Shown here in pieces: positions 1 to 11,217 of a DNA stretch of 64,000 bases (its first letter is position 1; each line of letters starts with the position of its first letter). Below the pieces are notes generated by a model. It ran no database searches. It was not told where the DNA came from and was given only the letters and a program-made list of their open reading frames with translations. Source of the stretch: Coprinellus micaceus (taxonomy: Eukaryota; Basidiomycota; Agaricomycetes; Agaricales; Psathyrellaceae); assembly GCA_951394405.1 (NCBI GenBank), contig OX596346.1, positions 1,612,001 through 1,676,000 of the forward strand. The letters are read 5' to 3'. The translations under genes and the position numbers were made by a program.

Positions 1-1
1 C

Positions 2-2221
2 ATGATCGAGAAAATGCTGGTTGGAAGGCGGACGAAACTACGATTCGACGACTACCTATCCGAATTCATCAACATCGAGAATGGTATCGGGCAAGGATGC
101 CCGCTCTCTATGATCATTTACACCCTATACAATGCTGACATGATTGACATCCCCAGGAATGGCTCAAACGAAGACGCAGTGGGATACGTCGATGACATAG
201 CCCTGCTGGCCGAAGGTAAGGACTTCAAAGAAACAACGGCAACACTAAAGGACATGATGGAACGCCGTGGTGGGGGCCTGCACTGGTCGAAAACACATAA
301 CTCTAGGTTCGAAATGACCAAGGTAGCAATCACGCACTTCTCGAGATCGAAGAAGAAGGGTAAGAAAAGGTCCGAGGCACCAGAACTCATCCTGCAGGGG
401 ACAGTAATCGCAATAGCTGAAGTCTACAAATACCTCGGGGTGCTGTTGGACCCCGAACTGCGATGGACAGCACAGGTAGAGAGGGCTGTTGCAAAAGGAC
501 TACAATGGGTAGCTCTGTTCAGGCGCCTATCGAAGACCAAATACGGGATAAACATCAACCTAATGCGTCACCTCTATAGAGCAGTCGGGATCCCAAAAAT
601 GCTGTATGCAGCGGACGTATGGTATACCCCCCCTAGACGCGTAGGAGGGAGGAAACGGAGGGAAGGATCAATACTAGCACTAACAAAAATGCAGAGAGTT
701 CAACGCGCAGCAGCACTGGCCATAACGGGAGCGTTGAGATCGACCGCAAGCGACACGCTAGATGTCCACGCCAACCTCCTGCCAATGCAGGTACTCCTGG
801 AGCAGCAAAACCGCAGGGCGTACATCAGGCTATGCACCCTACCCGACGAGCATATACTAAACAACCAGATATGGGCGTCACACCTGAACAAGGCTAATGC
901 AAGAGTGCACCCCTACCCGTTGATCACGATGGCAAGTACGCATGACATCCCCCCAAGCGCAGTCGAGAAAATAGGTGCCCGAAAGCGACCGCCAACATAC
1001 ACTCCCGCATTCGACTCCCGTATCGACGAGACAAGGGAGGCCTCCATCGAAGGTGAGAAAATGGATGTGGCCAGAGTAAAGGTATATACGGACGGATCAG
1101 CCATTGACGGTAAGGTAGGAGCGGCTGCGCTCCTTTACGTTGATGAAGAAGAGGAACCACGGAGGACACTCCACTACCAACTGGGACCAAAAACTGAGTA
1201 CTCAACATACGACGCTGAATGGGTAGGGGCGGTAATGGCGGTCTGGTTACTAATCAACTCCGACCATGACTCAATAGGGCACGAACCGGCGACCATATTC
1301 GTCGACAACCAGAGCGTGATCACGAGCGCAACAAGAGACACACCAGGCCCAGCTCAATACCTGGCGGATGCGCTACATGAGTTAGCGGAGCAGCTAAAGG
1401 AAAGAGGGCCGAATACCAGGGTGTTCACACTCAAATGGATATCAGCCCACAGCGATGTCGAACGAAACGAAAGGGTAGACGAAGAGGCGAAGAAAGCGGC
1501 GAGAGGTGAGTCGTCAAGGATGATTGACCTCCCGGAAACACTACGCAGGACCCTCCCGATCAGCAAGTCGGCGCTCGTCCAAGAGGCCAAAATAGAATCC
1601 AAGCGAAGATGGAAGGAACTGTGGAAGGAATCGAAAAGAAGCCAGGTATACGACAACATCGACGAGCAATTCCCGCCCAAACTATTCATGAAGGTGGCTG
1701 CGGAATCAACAAGACCAATGGCATGCGCCCTGATGCAAATCCGCACTGGCCACATCCCTCTCAATGGATGGCTACACAAACTAAAACGGACCGAAACCGA
1801 CAGATGCCAGCAATGTCTAGAAGACAAGAAGGAAACACCGTGGCACTATCTCTTCGAGTGCAAGAAATACAAAAACCTCCGGCAAAAAATGGACCGCGCA
1901 CATAAGGGAAGCAAACGCAACCTCAAGAAGATCTTCGCATCCGAAAAGGACACAAAGATCCTACTCAGGTACGTCCTCAACACCGAAAGACTAGCTGAGA
2001 AACCCCGGTACGTAGGACCCCAACCAATGCAAGAGGAGGAAGAGAGGGACGAACGAGGAACCGAAGAGAGCGCTAACGGGCCAGAACCCGTGCCCGATTA
2101 CTACGCCGACCCGATCCAAACAGACGAGCAACCTCCCATACATCAGCCCCCATCCTCAGAAAATCCGACCGCCACCCCGTTGATACACCCTAGAGTCCTT
2201 CTGCTAAGACGCACGAGATGA
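2..2221 (+). CDS. LINE ORF2-like protein, C-terminal part: reverse transcriptase, RNase H, zinc finger (partial)
   Basis: This is 739 residues without a stop, open at the window edge, so the upstream endonuclease and fingers are missing. Visible RT motifs are QGCPLS (about residues 31-36) and the catalytic YVDD (62-65). An RNase H domain follows, with its four acidic residues in VYTDGSA (about 363), TYDAEW (about 405), FVDNQS (about 434) and ERVDEEAKK (about 493). Near the C-terminus (about 600-620) is a CX2CX9HX4C finger of the kind seen after RNase H in fungal LINEs. The protein copies its own RNA at the nicked target (target-primed reverse transcription). The tail after the finger is acidic and proline-rich. 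The family call is firm; the Tad1 clade is inferred from domain order. Confidence 0.92.
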   Translation: MIEKMLVGRRTKLRFDDYLSEFINIENGIGQGCPLSMIIYTLYNADMIDIPRNGSNEDAVGYVDDIALLAEGKDFKETTATLKDMMERRGGGLHWSKTHNSRFEMTKVAITHFSRSKKKGKKRSEAPELILQGTVIAIAEVYKYLGVLLDPELRWTAQVERAVAKGLQWVALFRRLSKTKYGININLMRHLYRAVGIPKMLYAADVWYTPPRRVGGRKRREGSILALTKMQRVQRAAALAITGALRSTASDTLDVHANLLPMQVLLEQQNRRAYIRLCTLPDEHILNNQIWASHLNKANARVHPYPLITMASTHDIPPSAVEKIGARKRPPTYTPAFDSRIDETREASIEGEKMDVARVKVYTDGSAIDGKVGAAALLYVDEEEEPRRTLHYQLGPKTEYSTYDAEWVGAVMAVWLLINSDHDSIGHEPATIFVDNQSVITSATRDTPGPAQYLADALHELAEQLKERGPNTRVFTLKWISAHSDVERNERVDEEAKKAARGESSRMIDLPETLRRTLPISKSALVQEAKIESKRRWKELWKESKRSQVYDNIDEQFPPKLFMKVAAESTRPMACALMQIRTGHIPLNGWLHKLKRTETDRCQQCLEDKKETPWHYLFECKKYKNLRQKMDRAHKGSKRNLKKIFASEKDTKILLRYVLNTERLAEKPRYVGPQPMQEEEERDERGTEESANGPEPVPDYYADPIQTDEQPPIHQPPSSENPTATPLIHPRVLLLRRTR

Positions 2222-2704
2222 CGCCCACTGTCATGGTAGCCGACAAAAAACACCATCAAACCTACCTTAGTAACGTCGTTTAATACCGAATATCATACTG
2301 ACCACCACAGATAATCAACTACTAATCTCACTACCAAAACCACTCACTAATCTCGCTACCCACAGGCATAATTAAGCCGGCGCATAGCCAAACGCGAGGG
2401 GACTCTGCCGACGGACCCTTAGGGAAAGGCAAGAACGACCCTGCGAGCGCACAACGACCCGGCCGAGGACCATGTTTGGACCCAGCCAACGAAGCCAGCA
2501 CAATCGAGAGGAGAGAAGAGGGCCGCCACCTACGTCCACGGAAAACGGTGTTTCCTTACCGGGCGCCCGAGGGGTACTCCCAGAAGTATCCGGAAGGTGG
2601 CCTGAAGTGGACGTAAGACCTCCCCCGCCCTCCTGAATAGATTACGAACGCAAACGCAAATCTGTACATACCGATATGTCCCGCATGGGGTCTCCCCGGT
2701 GGAC

Positions 2705-2736
2705 AATAAACACGGAAACAAAAAAAAAAAAAAAAA
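2705..2736 (+). other. LINE polyadenylation signal and poly(A) tail
   Basis: AATAAA at 2705-2710 is followed nine bases later by 17 uninterrupted A residues at 2720-2736. The tail marks the 3' junction with host DNA, and its length and purity fit a recent retrotransposition. Confidence 0.85.
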
Positions 2737-3748
2737 GCCTGTCCTTCTGGGTGGATATCGATCAAGGGGATCCTGGGTCAAACCGACCTGTGACAAAAAT
2801 ATTGGTTTCTCTATGCCCTTGGGTCTAGTCACCTTGGATCCCGGTGAGAGAAATTTGGATCACACTTGGAAGGCCCTCCCCGCTGCGTCCCCCCACAGTG
2901 TGCAGCGTGGTCTTCGGTTAAATTTGCTTCTCAGCGTATCCACCAAACCTTGTAAAAATTTCTGAAATACCGATAGCGAACTATCAAGATCCGAGTCACA
3001 CTCGGAAGTGAAGCTGCGTCCACTGGGAAAGGGTTTACTGTAGGCAGGATGTATGCGCGCTGAGAAATCTGGAAATAAATTTCCGCGCGGTACAACTCGG
3101 AGTCCACTGATGTATGTCGGGGGAGGAGCAGGTAAGGAAGCACATCAGCTCGCTCTGCAGTGTAGGAAGAATAATTATGTCTCTACATCCGACCGAGCCG
3201 CTCGAAAAGAGAAGTCTGGGTTTCCGTCATGGCCTCGAGTACCGGAGGGGCGAAACACTCTTATCCCGTTCACGTCGCCGGCTGTACTCAGATTACGGGG
3301 ATAAACCCATAACGCATTATCCACACTCACCGTTTTTGGGAGGATCTCCCGACCCTCTATCAAAGGACCGCAATTGGGTTCACGTTGTGTACTTGTGTGG
3401 GTCCCCCACGATCGAATGAATACCGGCCATTACCATTCTGAGAATCCAGTTAGAGGGATGGACCATCGCCAGTGTACTGGAGCTCAAAAGCGATCGAAGT
3501 ATCCACACGGCCCAGAGTATCCCGCGAAAAAGCGCTTGAGGGGGGAGAGGTCTATTAAAAGGGAGCTCTGAGAGGGGATGAAGTCATTATAGGACTAGCA
3601 GGGCGAACTAGACAGAAACTAGAATCACGGGTAGATAGATATGCAATAACGCCCACCGCTGAAGTGGTGTTAGCGAATCTAATGGGAGGTTGCCGGGAAA
3701 GGCTGACTCTTTATGCCTGCCCCGCGCGCGTATACACACATCGCGCGT
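2737..3748. other. Host DNA flanking the LINE; no gene seen
   Basis: All six frames hold only short open stretches with no recognisable domain or consistent splice pattern. The right end carries the 3' flank of the minus-strand TCD gene, including CG-rich alternating sequence near 3722-3750. Confidence 0.5.
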
Positions 3749-5433
3749 CTACATGACCCAATCCCGCACCTGCCTCGCCTCCGCAGCTCGACGCTGAACA
3801 ATGGCCTCAGTTTCTTTCCCCCAGAGATCGGCAGCCGCTGATGGTGAGCCGGATTTTCCGCAAGCCTCGTAGTGTTTCTCAGCGTCCTTGAACTCTAGGA
3901 CGATGCAATTGTCGAGGCTGAGTGGCTTGGTGTAGTCCCAGCGTGCAAGGGTGGGCCGAGCAGGGACTTCGTGGGGTGGCAAGGCAGATCTGCCGCGATA
4001 GAAGTCTTCGAAAACGAGTCCGACATCGTCTTCGTCTATGGGGAGTCGGCTGATATGGAACTTAGTGCATGCGTTTAAGATAATCCAAGAGAAGGGACGA
4101 ACTTGAATTGCTCTCCCGCGAGTTTCTGCTCGCGATGGAGGAGGTCGCGGTACATGCGTTCGTAAAGCTTTTTCCTGTTCTTAATTGGCAGAGGGTTCGA
4201 GATAGGCTTTCCCGCCATCTCACTCAAAATGTAAGTGGCGACGTTCAGGCCAAAGATCGCGGGAAGCGGTCCTGATGTGCAGATAATAAGTTATGCTTGA
4301 TGGAAATCTGGGGAGAAATGCAACAAGACTAACCCAACACGGGAAGGATTCGCACTCTAAAATCGTCAAATGCGTTGAGCTCCTTAACGGGGCCTTTCTG
4401 GAATTCTTCCTCTGGCAAAGGCAGGAGCTTGACATGTCCCGGTACCTCCGTGGAGTACACAACGGGAATTCCGCCGTTGATACCCAGGAGTCGCAGACGG
4501 CGTCGAACAGAGCGTGCGAGGGGGTCGTAAATCGTATGGGAGATGTCGCTTATTTGAATTCGAGTTGGGTCGCATTTGGCTCCAGCACCCATCGAGGAGA
4601 AGACCTGTACTAAGTTAGAGCGTGCAGGCCAAATAGAATGTCACCCTACCTTGATGTTATTGGAATGGCAATACTTCAAAAGGTCCACCTTTGTCTGAAT
4701 GTTGTCGATGGCGTCTGTAACGTAGTTAGCAGACAGTCCACAGTCCATGACAATGACGGACGCACCAACAACCCAGTTATACCCATCCAACAGGTCCCCG
4801 CCTTCTTCCTTCCTCCAGATATCAACACATGCATCGACATGTGCCCACGGTGCTACGCCCTTCAAGAAGCGCTCCACGCACTTGACCTTGGGTGTTCCGA
4901 CGTCGGCCAAGGTGGCGGTCGCGTGTCTATTCAACGAGGACAAAGTGACGTAGTCAAAGTCCACCAAGCGGATTTTGGATACACCTCTTTGACATACTTA
5001 GCCCAACGGTGGCGGCCCAAGTACGCTCTACTCACGATCGAACGAGCATTACTGCAGCCCAACTACCCACCCCTCCCGCACCAACAACGACTACGGAGCC
5101 TCCGCGAATCTTCTGCATCCCCTCCTCTCCGAAGAACGCGTAATTGCGTGCTAATTGTTCCTTGAGAAGCTCCTCGTCGTATTCAAGCCCAGCTTGGGCT
5201 TTCATAATCTTGACATCTTCCGCTCCCTGCAGCTGGATATCAATGTCAGGGGAACGTGGACGGCCTTCCCCATTCGCGGCAATGGAACGTCGTATTTCCT
5301 CGTTCAGGTCCCGCCTTTTTCGCTGCTTTGACAGCGCGTTCCATGCGTATACGACGCCTACAGTGGATACTGAAGCGGCTACCGCTGTCGCAATGAGTTG
5401 CGAACGATGAGACTGGAGAGAAAAAGAGGACAT
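3749..5433 (-). CDS. tRNA threonylcarbamoyladenosine dehydratase-like E1/ThiF protein (TCD1/TCD2-type)
   Basis: The family uses ATP to dehydrate t6A at position 37 of ANN-decoding tRNAs to its cyclic form. The first exon (5433-5032) starts with a short N-terminal membrane helix (about residues 11-31), as in the yeast enzymes of the mitochondrial outer membrane. It ends in the ATP-binding GAGGVGSW motif. The following exons give VDFDYVTLSSLNRHA, the DAIDN motif (about 4700) and a long SSMGAGAKCDPTRI segment (about 4585), then SRRRLR-like basic sequence and GINGGIPVVYS. These are hallmarks of the TcdA/CsdL branch rather than ubiquitin E1 or MOCS3. The last exon (3982-3749) is alpha-helical and charged. 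At least five exons are needed. The start at 5433 precedes the anchor directly. Assignment to one of the two yeast paralogues is not possible by eye. Confidence 0.85.
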
Positions 5434-6255
5434 CGAGGTTCGTTGCGGAGGTGTTGGCCACGAATTGGCGCCGACAGTGTATGTCCGGGAAGAGCGGGCC
5501 GCGGTCAGGGTCCGGCGTCTAAACTTGTGCCCGAGTTCAACTGCCGCTGTCCCACTGCTTGATTCAAAACTTCATTAACCTTCATTTCCACCAACACGCC
5601 CTCAGCCTGCACACACGTTTCGATTGCTTCTAGCATAAGCATTCACCCCTAGGGATGTCCTAAACGAGCTGGAATCCTTCGGGTCGCTATGCGTGCCATT
5701 TCTCGACGCGATGTCCGTGACGATATTCACGGAGACCAGGCTTCTGGGCGGCATTTGCATACTGGGGTAAGTAGTGCGAGGAAGCACCAGGCCACATGTT
5801 TTGAACCGAATGGGGGCGTCGACACGGTGTGGCAGAGGCCATTTCGAAGTAATTGAAAGGTCAGTGCCAAGTCGCCAATTGTCATAAGAGCGCCATTTAT
5901 CCGGTTCTCGTTCTCACAGGCTCGGATTTGCTCAAGACTTTTCTCCGATGGGTCTTTCAAAAACGGTCTACGTTTGCGCTTAGTGTGCACACTCACTTCC
6001 CAAACCATTATTATTACGGGATTTCAAATTGAGCTCCCTTGGGCGTCCTAGCGGGTTACGCGGGCACTTGGAGAGGACTTGCCATCTGGGATATGTCGAC
6101 CCTCTCAATCAATGGCGGCAGTTGTCAAAACTCTTCATGTGTCATCGCGGGAAGAGCGTCCCTTCCCAGATCCTTCTATGCCTTCCTCTATTCAGCTATC
6201 CCAGGCAGTGGCGGCCTGAATATAAGTTCTTGGCCCTCCCTCCGGGCCATCACCC
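5434..6255. other. Divergent intergenic region between TCD and P450-1; no gene seen
   Basis: This holds the 5' flanks of TCD (-) and P450-1 (+). AATTGGCGCC at 5463-5472, 30 bases upstream of the TCD start, is a variant of a motif repeated through the window. Open stretches here overlap each other without family features. Confidence 0.5.
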
Positions 6256-8734
6256 ATGCTTCAATCAAACTCCTTGAAAGTTTTGGCCACCTTCACTTTA
6301 GCGTGGCTAGTATGGCGTATCCTGAAACGCTTCTTTCTCCCCCATCCCCTCGACCACGTACCGGGGCTGAAGCCGGGCTCGTGGATTGCAGGTACGCATC
6401 TCGACATCTAGTGTTACTGAGTGGACCACTTAGCCCGATCTTCACAGGGAGTCTGGCACAACTATTCGCCCAGGATGGCTGGGACTTCCACGACAGGATG
6501 GCCGATAAGCGTACGTTCATACGGTGTCGATTATGGTCGCGAACTCAGTGGTTCTTTCAGATGGTGGTGTCTTCAGGTTTCAAGGGTTCTTCGGGGTGAG
6601 TCCAGATCGTAAGCAAGTGTGGTTATGTCACGTTGAGCCCGGCTCAGGCACCGATGCTCTACGTCCACGACCCAGTGGCACTTTCGTACATCTCTTCCAA
6701 GGTTGGCATTACTTTTGCGCCCCTCCCTGCTTTCTGTATCTCACGTGGTAACCTAGGACCAACAAACACTCGAAAGCTCCGATGACATGCTTCTGTAAGA
6801 AAAGCGCCGCCCAATCCAAGTCAACACGCTGATATACCGATTTGAAGGGTTAATGAAATTATATTTGGGCGAGGGCTCCTGTCCACTACGGGTACGATTG
6901 ATAAGCCCCCGAAGTCATGCAACGCGTACTTACATGGCCGCTTGCAAATAGGCGCCCACCATCGGAAACAAAGGAAAATGATGAACCCCGCATTTGCGAC
7001 TGCCCAGATGCGAGACTTGAGTATGTCCTTCCCTCCATGAAGACTATCGCATATTCATTCCAGCAGCGACTGTTTTCTACGATGTCGGCAAGGACGTAAG
7101 TGCCCTAAACACCCTTTCTGATCACATGAACACCAACCCCAATCAACGCCTCAATGTAGTTATGTGACTCCATATCTCGTCGCGTCTCTGAGGGCGCCGA
7201 CGCAGTACGTCTCTACTTTCTCAGAAGAAAATAACATGGAATGGCTGACCCAACTGATAGATTGACATGATGGACCGACTCTCGCGAGCAGCTCTTGAAT
7301 TCGTCGGTCGGGGCTTCTTCAGCACGACCTTCGAGTCTTTCAAGGACGGATATACCCCTACTTACCTCTCCTCAGTGAGAGATTATGCGTGAGTCCTCGT
7401 TCTATCTCCCAAGTTGTTGAGCTACTTGTATCCTGATGAATACAGTCGAGTTATAACGCTACCGGATTTCATTCTCCCTCGATTCCTATTCCTGGACTAC
7501 ATTCGCAACCTGGGTTCTCCAGGATTTCGCCGATGGGTCATCGACCATCTGCCATGGAAAAACCTGCACATTCTTAAAGAAATCGTCGATACCATGCACA
7601 GCACTGCAGAAGTATTATTTCAAGACCACTTAGACGCCTTTGGGCGTGGCGAAGGAGGGGAGACTGATATTCTCAATATCCTCAGTGAGTAGTTCTGCCC
7701 TTGCCCCACCCTCCCCGGGTACTTACTCTCGCCCAGTGAAGAATAACAACTCGGCGTTGGAAGAGGATCGAATGTCCGACTCGGAGTTGTTGGCCCAGAT
7801 AACGTTCGTCGAATCTCAGGTTCCCTGTGTCACAATCTTCATCTTTGTCTAGAACGCTCAACTTCGCCGGGTTTGACACGACGACGGGTGGCATAACACG
7901 AATTCTGGATCTCCTCTGCAGACACCCAGACGACCAAGAACGGCTGCGACAGGAAGTGATCGGCACTGCGGCGAAGTACCCGGATGGCGATATACCCTAC
8001 GACGAACTCGTCTCGCTGCCCTTCCTCGACGCGGTGATCAGGGAAACGTGGCGGGTCTATACCCCCCTCCCACTCATCGTAAAGCAGTATGCCCTTCACT
8101 TCCAAAGTCACCTCATATTTCTGACCTCCACCCGCCCAGAGTTAACCAGGACGCCGTACTACCCCTTTCCAAACCCTACCCAACCACCAATGGAACAGCC
8201 ATGACAGAAATATTTGTCCCCAAGGGCACGATGTTTGTCTTGTCGCTCAATGCGTGTAACCGCGATTATGCAATTTGGGGAGAGGACGCCAGGGTTTGGA
8301 AACCTGAGCGGTGGCTGAGCCCACTACCTGACACCGTCATTGCCGCGAATATACCTGGGGTTTTCTCTCATCTGCACGTCGTTTTATTTTACCTCGTTTC
8401 CCTCGCGATTCTGACTTTCTCTCCTCACCCTTAGTATGACTTTCTATGGCGGCCAGAAAGCGTGTATTGGGTTCAAGTTCGCTGAACTGGAAGCTAGTCA
8501 GTAGATTCAACCTCACGACTGGTGGAAGCACAGAGCGCATTGCTGAAACAACTTTTCACAGAGATCGTCCTCTCCTTGCTGCTCCGCCGATTCAGGTTCT
8601 CGTTTGGCGACAAGAAGATCATCTGGAAGATGAATGGGTTGAATCAACCTATAATTGAAGACGCTGAACTTGACCAGTACGGGCTCCCCATGCTCCAAAT
8701 GCCCCTTCGTGTCGTCCCACTCTCCGAGTTCTAA
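6256..8734 (+). CDS. Cytochrome P450 monooxygenase (P450-1)
   Basis: A heme-thiolate monooxygenase, likely anchored in the endoplasmic reticulum. The start at 6256 gives a hydrophobic N-terminal helix, basic residues and the PLDHVPG hinge. The gene is cut into a dozen or so small exons. These give HGGVFRFQGFFG (6532-6596), YVHDPVALS, FGRGLLS, HRKQRKMMNPAF (about 6960), I-helix AGFDTTT (about 7870), K-helix ETWR (8045), KPERW (about 8300), and the heme loop FYGGQKACIG (8442-8471) with its Cys ligand. The Arg usual two residues before that Cys is Lys here. The exon plan and sequence match the two minus-strand P450s at 22.8-29.3 kb, but this copy is clearly more distant. Substrate unknown. An O-methyltransferase follows 1.2 kb downstream on the same strand. 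Exon borders are approximate. Confidence 0.9.
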
Positions 8735-9922
8735 GCTGTCCTCTCAATGAAGGCAGCATCAGGGGACCCTTGGCCTCGAGCACGGATCCCGGGCCACATC
8801 ATGTTATTCACTCCATTTGAGTAACTTGAAGGGAATTTAGTAAAGGTCTATTGCCCAATGATATGATAAGTATCCTGTCAGGAGCTTTATTCTAGAGTCT
8901 CGCAAATCCGCAGTGAGAACATCCGAGAAGTATGGAATTGAGAAGCATGGATGATTCATTGAAGCCTAGAGCCCGTAGCCGAGATCTTTGGGGCACCACA
9001 GACGACACTATCAGGTGGTTAATGGTGCACTAGATAAGCGCCCGTGTTATCTGATAAGATATCCAACAGCACCGGCGTACTTGCGGCGTACTAGCCCCTT
9101 CATAACAACTCGATAGTAGCGTATCAGCCATGGTCGCTCAATCCGCTGGCTTCTGTCCCAGATCGCTGGGAACTTCCCCACCACTATCGAGGATTGGACA
9201 TATTGGACAAATACCATAACTTTCTCCTCATCGGCGAAGACGTCCCCGACGAGGCACGGAAGGATTATTAAGGTGAGGGTGAGGGCATGGACGTAGAAGC
9301 AACTACCATCGGTTTCGCGGGAGAGGGGGTTTTATGGTTTCCTCTCCGCGGTTGTTCGAAAGTAATATCCACCGACCCTCTACTGACCCAGGGCTCGGCA
9401 TTTCGAGCACAAGCAAGGTGCTTTCCTCTGTTGGCGCGTCCACGCGTATTCCGGTATTCCATTGCAACTATAGTCATTATTGCGGTACCGTTTTCCCCCT
9501 CTCGCGATACCGGTTCTGTTGAGCAATTCAGATTGCCCAATCCGCAGCAGGTAGCCATCTATCGGTTAAGCGCTTCCGCCCCAGAATGAATTGGGAACGG
9601 TAAAGAACCCGCCGAAGCATCTGCTGGTGACGGAATTATGTGCTGTATGGCGGTTCGAGCACGCCGAATCCCATGGTCCTTCCGCAACATCACGAGTGCT
9701 GCGGGCGCCTAACGAACTCGGATGGCGTTCGAAGCACTACTAATAGCACCATTTATCAGATAAGTTCTACGAAGCTAAATGCCCTTCCCAAAAACTGTAT
9801 TGAAATCGTCACGGTTACCCCAAGTCGAGTCATTTCCCATCCCTTCCATCATCCAGTTTCATACTTATACCCGCCCATGCCAGTGGGCAGCAGTTACTCC
9901 CCCAGCATCACACACAACAACA
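8735..9922. other. Intergenic region between P450-1 and O-methyltransferase; no gene seen
   Basis: No supported gene. It carries TAAGCGCCC at 9035-9043 and GGGCGCCTA at 9703-9711, the second 212 bases upstream of the methyltransferase start. Both are members of the window-wide GGGCGCYTA motif. Confidence 0.5.
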
Positions 9923-10829
9923 ATGTCCACCGCCCAGCCTGTTACTCTCCCCAGTGGACGCCAGCCCTTGACCCCCACGACGGTCGAGGACTGGAAGCGT
10001 TCTGACGCGTACCACAATTCCTTCCTCCTTGCCGAAGATCCCACCCTTGCTGCTGCTTTAAAGCACAGCCATGAGGAGGGCCTCCCTCACATCGAAGTTT
10101 CCGCTGCCCAGGGCAAGTTCCTGCATTTGCTAGTGAAGTCGGCAGGTGCGAAGAGGGTCCTCGAGGTTGGGACGCTTGCAGGGTGAGCTACCCAGTGTGG
10201 CATTGTTGGACGATTGATACCTAATATTATCCTCCCTCCCCAGGTACTCTACCATTTGGCTCGCAAGAGGCGTACCCGAGGACGGGTCCGTTGTTACCCT
10301 CGAGCTCGAGGAGAAACACGCAAAGGTGCGCTTCACTGGCGTTCGATGACATCATCGCGCGCTAATATTTGATAATCGGCATCCCATCAGGTCGCGAAAG
10401 AGAATTTCGCCACTGCCGGTGTCGCGGACAAAATAACTGTCATTGTCGGCCCAGCAGCAGAAACCATCAAGATGCTCGAGGCCAACCCACCATTTGACTT
10501 CGCGTTCATCGATGCAGACAAGGAGGGGAACCTCACCTACTTCACCGAAGCCAAGAGACTCGTGAAGAGCGGAGGCGTCATCGTGCGTTCCAGGAGACCG
10601 TCCACATTTTCCCAATTTCCCTGGAAAACCTAATAAATGCTTTACGTAGATCGTGGACAATGTCGTCCGAAACGCCCGCGTTGCCAACCCAGATCTCACC
10701 GATGCCAGTATCGAAGGCGTTCGAAGGCTCTTGAAAGCGATCAAGGAGGACAAGGACGTCGATGCGACCACCATTGGCACCGTCGGAGACAAGGGATACG
10801 ACGGTTTCCTCTACGCCATTCGCAAGTAG
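9923..10829 (+). CDS. Class I SAM-dependent O-methyltransferase (Methyltransf_3, caffeoyl-CoA/catechol OMT-like)
   Basis: Four exons can be placed by eye: 9923-10182, 10244-10325, 10391-10582 and 10650-10829, giving about 237 residues, normal for this family. The SAM site is VLEVGTLAGYSTIWLA, and its glycine motif is split by intron 1. Next come VTLELEEKHA (acidic ribose-binding loop), FAFIDADKEG (metal-binding Asp) and IIVDNVV, the signature order of cation-dependent small-molecule O-methyltransferases. Such enzymes methylate catechol-like hydroxyls on phenolic compounds and are usually cytosolic. The reading frame stays open upstream to 9779, but MSTAQP at 9923 matches the start expected for the family. 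It may act with the P450 just upstream; that is inference. Confidence 0.92.
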
Positions 10830-11217
10830 CCCCAGGTTCACGCTCTCTCACATTCGAAAGTGATTTGTCCCAGCGACCATGCATGAAGAAATGAAACGAG
10901 GGAAAGTGTATTGGGGGTTCTACATACGGGCATAAGGACATAGTGGACATAGGTGTGTGTGGGGGCGATGCTAGGAGATATAACTACAGTTGTTGTACAA
11001 GATATGGATGTGTTCTACTCTACGGGGACCGGAGACAAGCTATCCAGGATATCCTAACAGGGTATTATCGTACATTTATGGTACAACATGAACGAGAGAG
11101 AAATGAAGAGAACTAGAATACAGAGGGAGGTGGTAATTTGAGATCATTTGGAAATTGGGAAGGGAGTGAACTAGCACTCGGCATGATGGTGATACACCCT
11201 GCTCTGCAGGTACGACT
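10830..11217. other. Convergent 3' region; no gene seen
   Basis: This is a tail-to-tail spacer between the methyltransferase (+) and the membrane-anchored Ser/Pro-rich gene (-). It should hold both 3' untranslated regions. No ORF or RNA gene seen. Confidence 0.5.

Larger units (their letters stand above)
1..2736 (+). mobile_element. 3' portion of a Tad1-like LINE (non-LTR retrotransposon)
   Basis: The element runs in from the left edge. It consists of the end of an open ORF2-like frame (to 2221), about 500 bases of 3' untranslated sequence, an AATAAA signal at 2705-2710 and a run of 17 A at 2720-2736, where the insertion ends. Reverse transcriptase followed by RNase H and a terminal CCHC finger, with a poly(A) end and no long terminal repeat, is the plan of fungal Tad1/I-type LINEs. 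The 5' end and one target-site duplication lie outside the window. The open frame suggests a fairly recent insertion. Confidence 0.9.

Noticed and set aside
4638..5165. 175-codon plus-strand frame across the TCD gene
   Set aside because: It crosses two TCD exons and their intron; the minus strand holds the GAGGVGSW and DAIDN motifs.
6039..6599. 186-codon frame over the first exons of P450-1
   Set aside because: The P450 exons in other frames give the membrane anchor and conserved FRFQGFFG segment; this frame has no family features.
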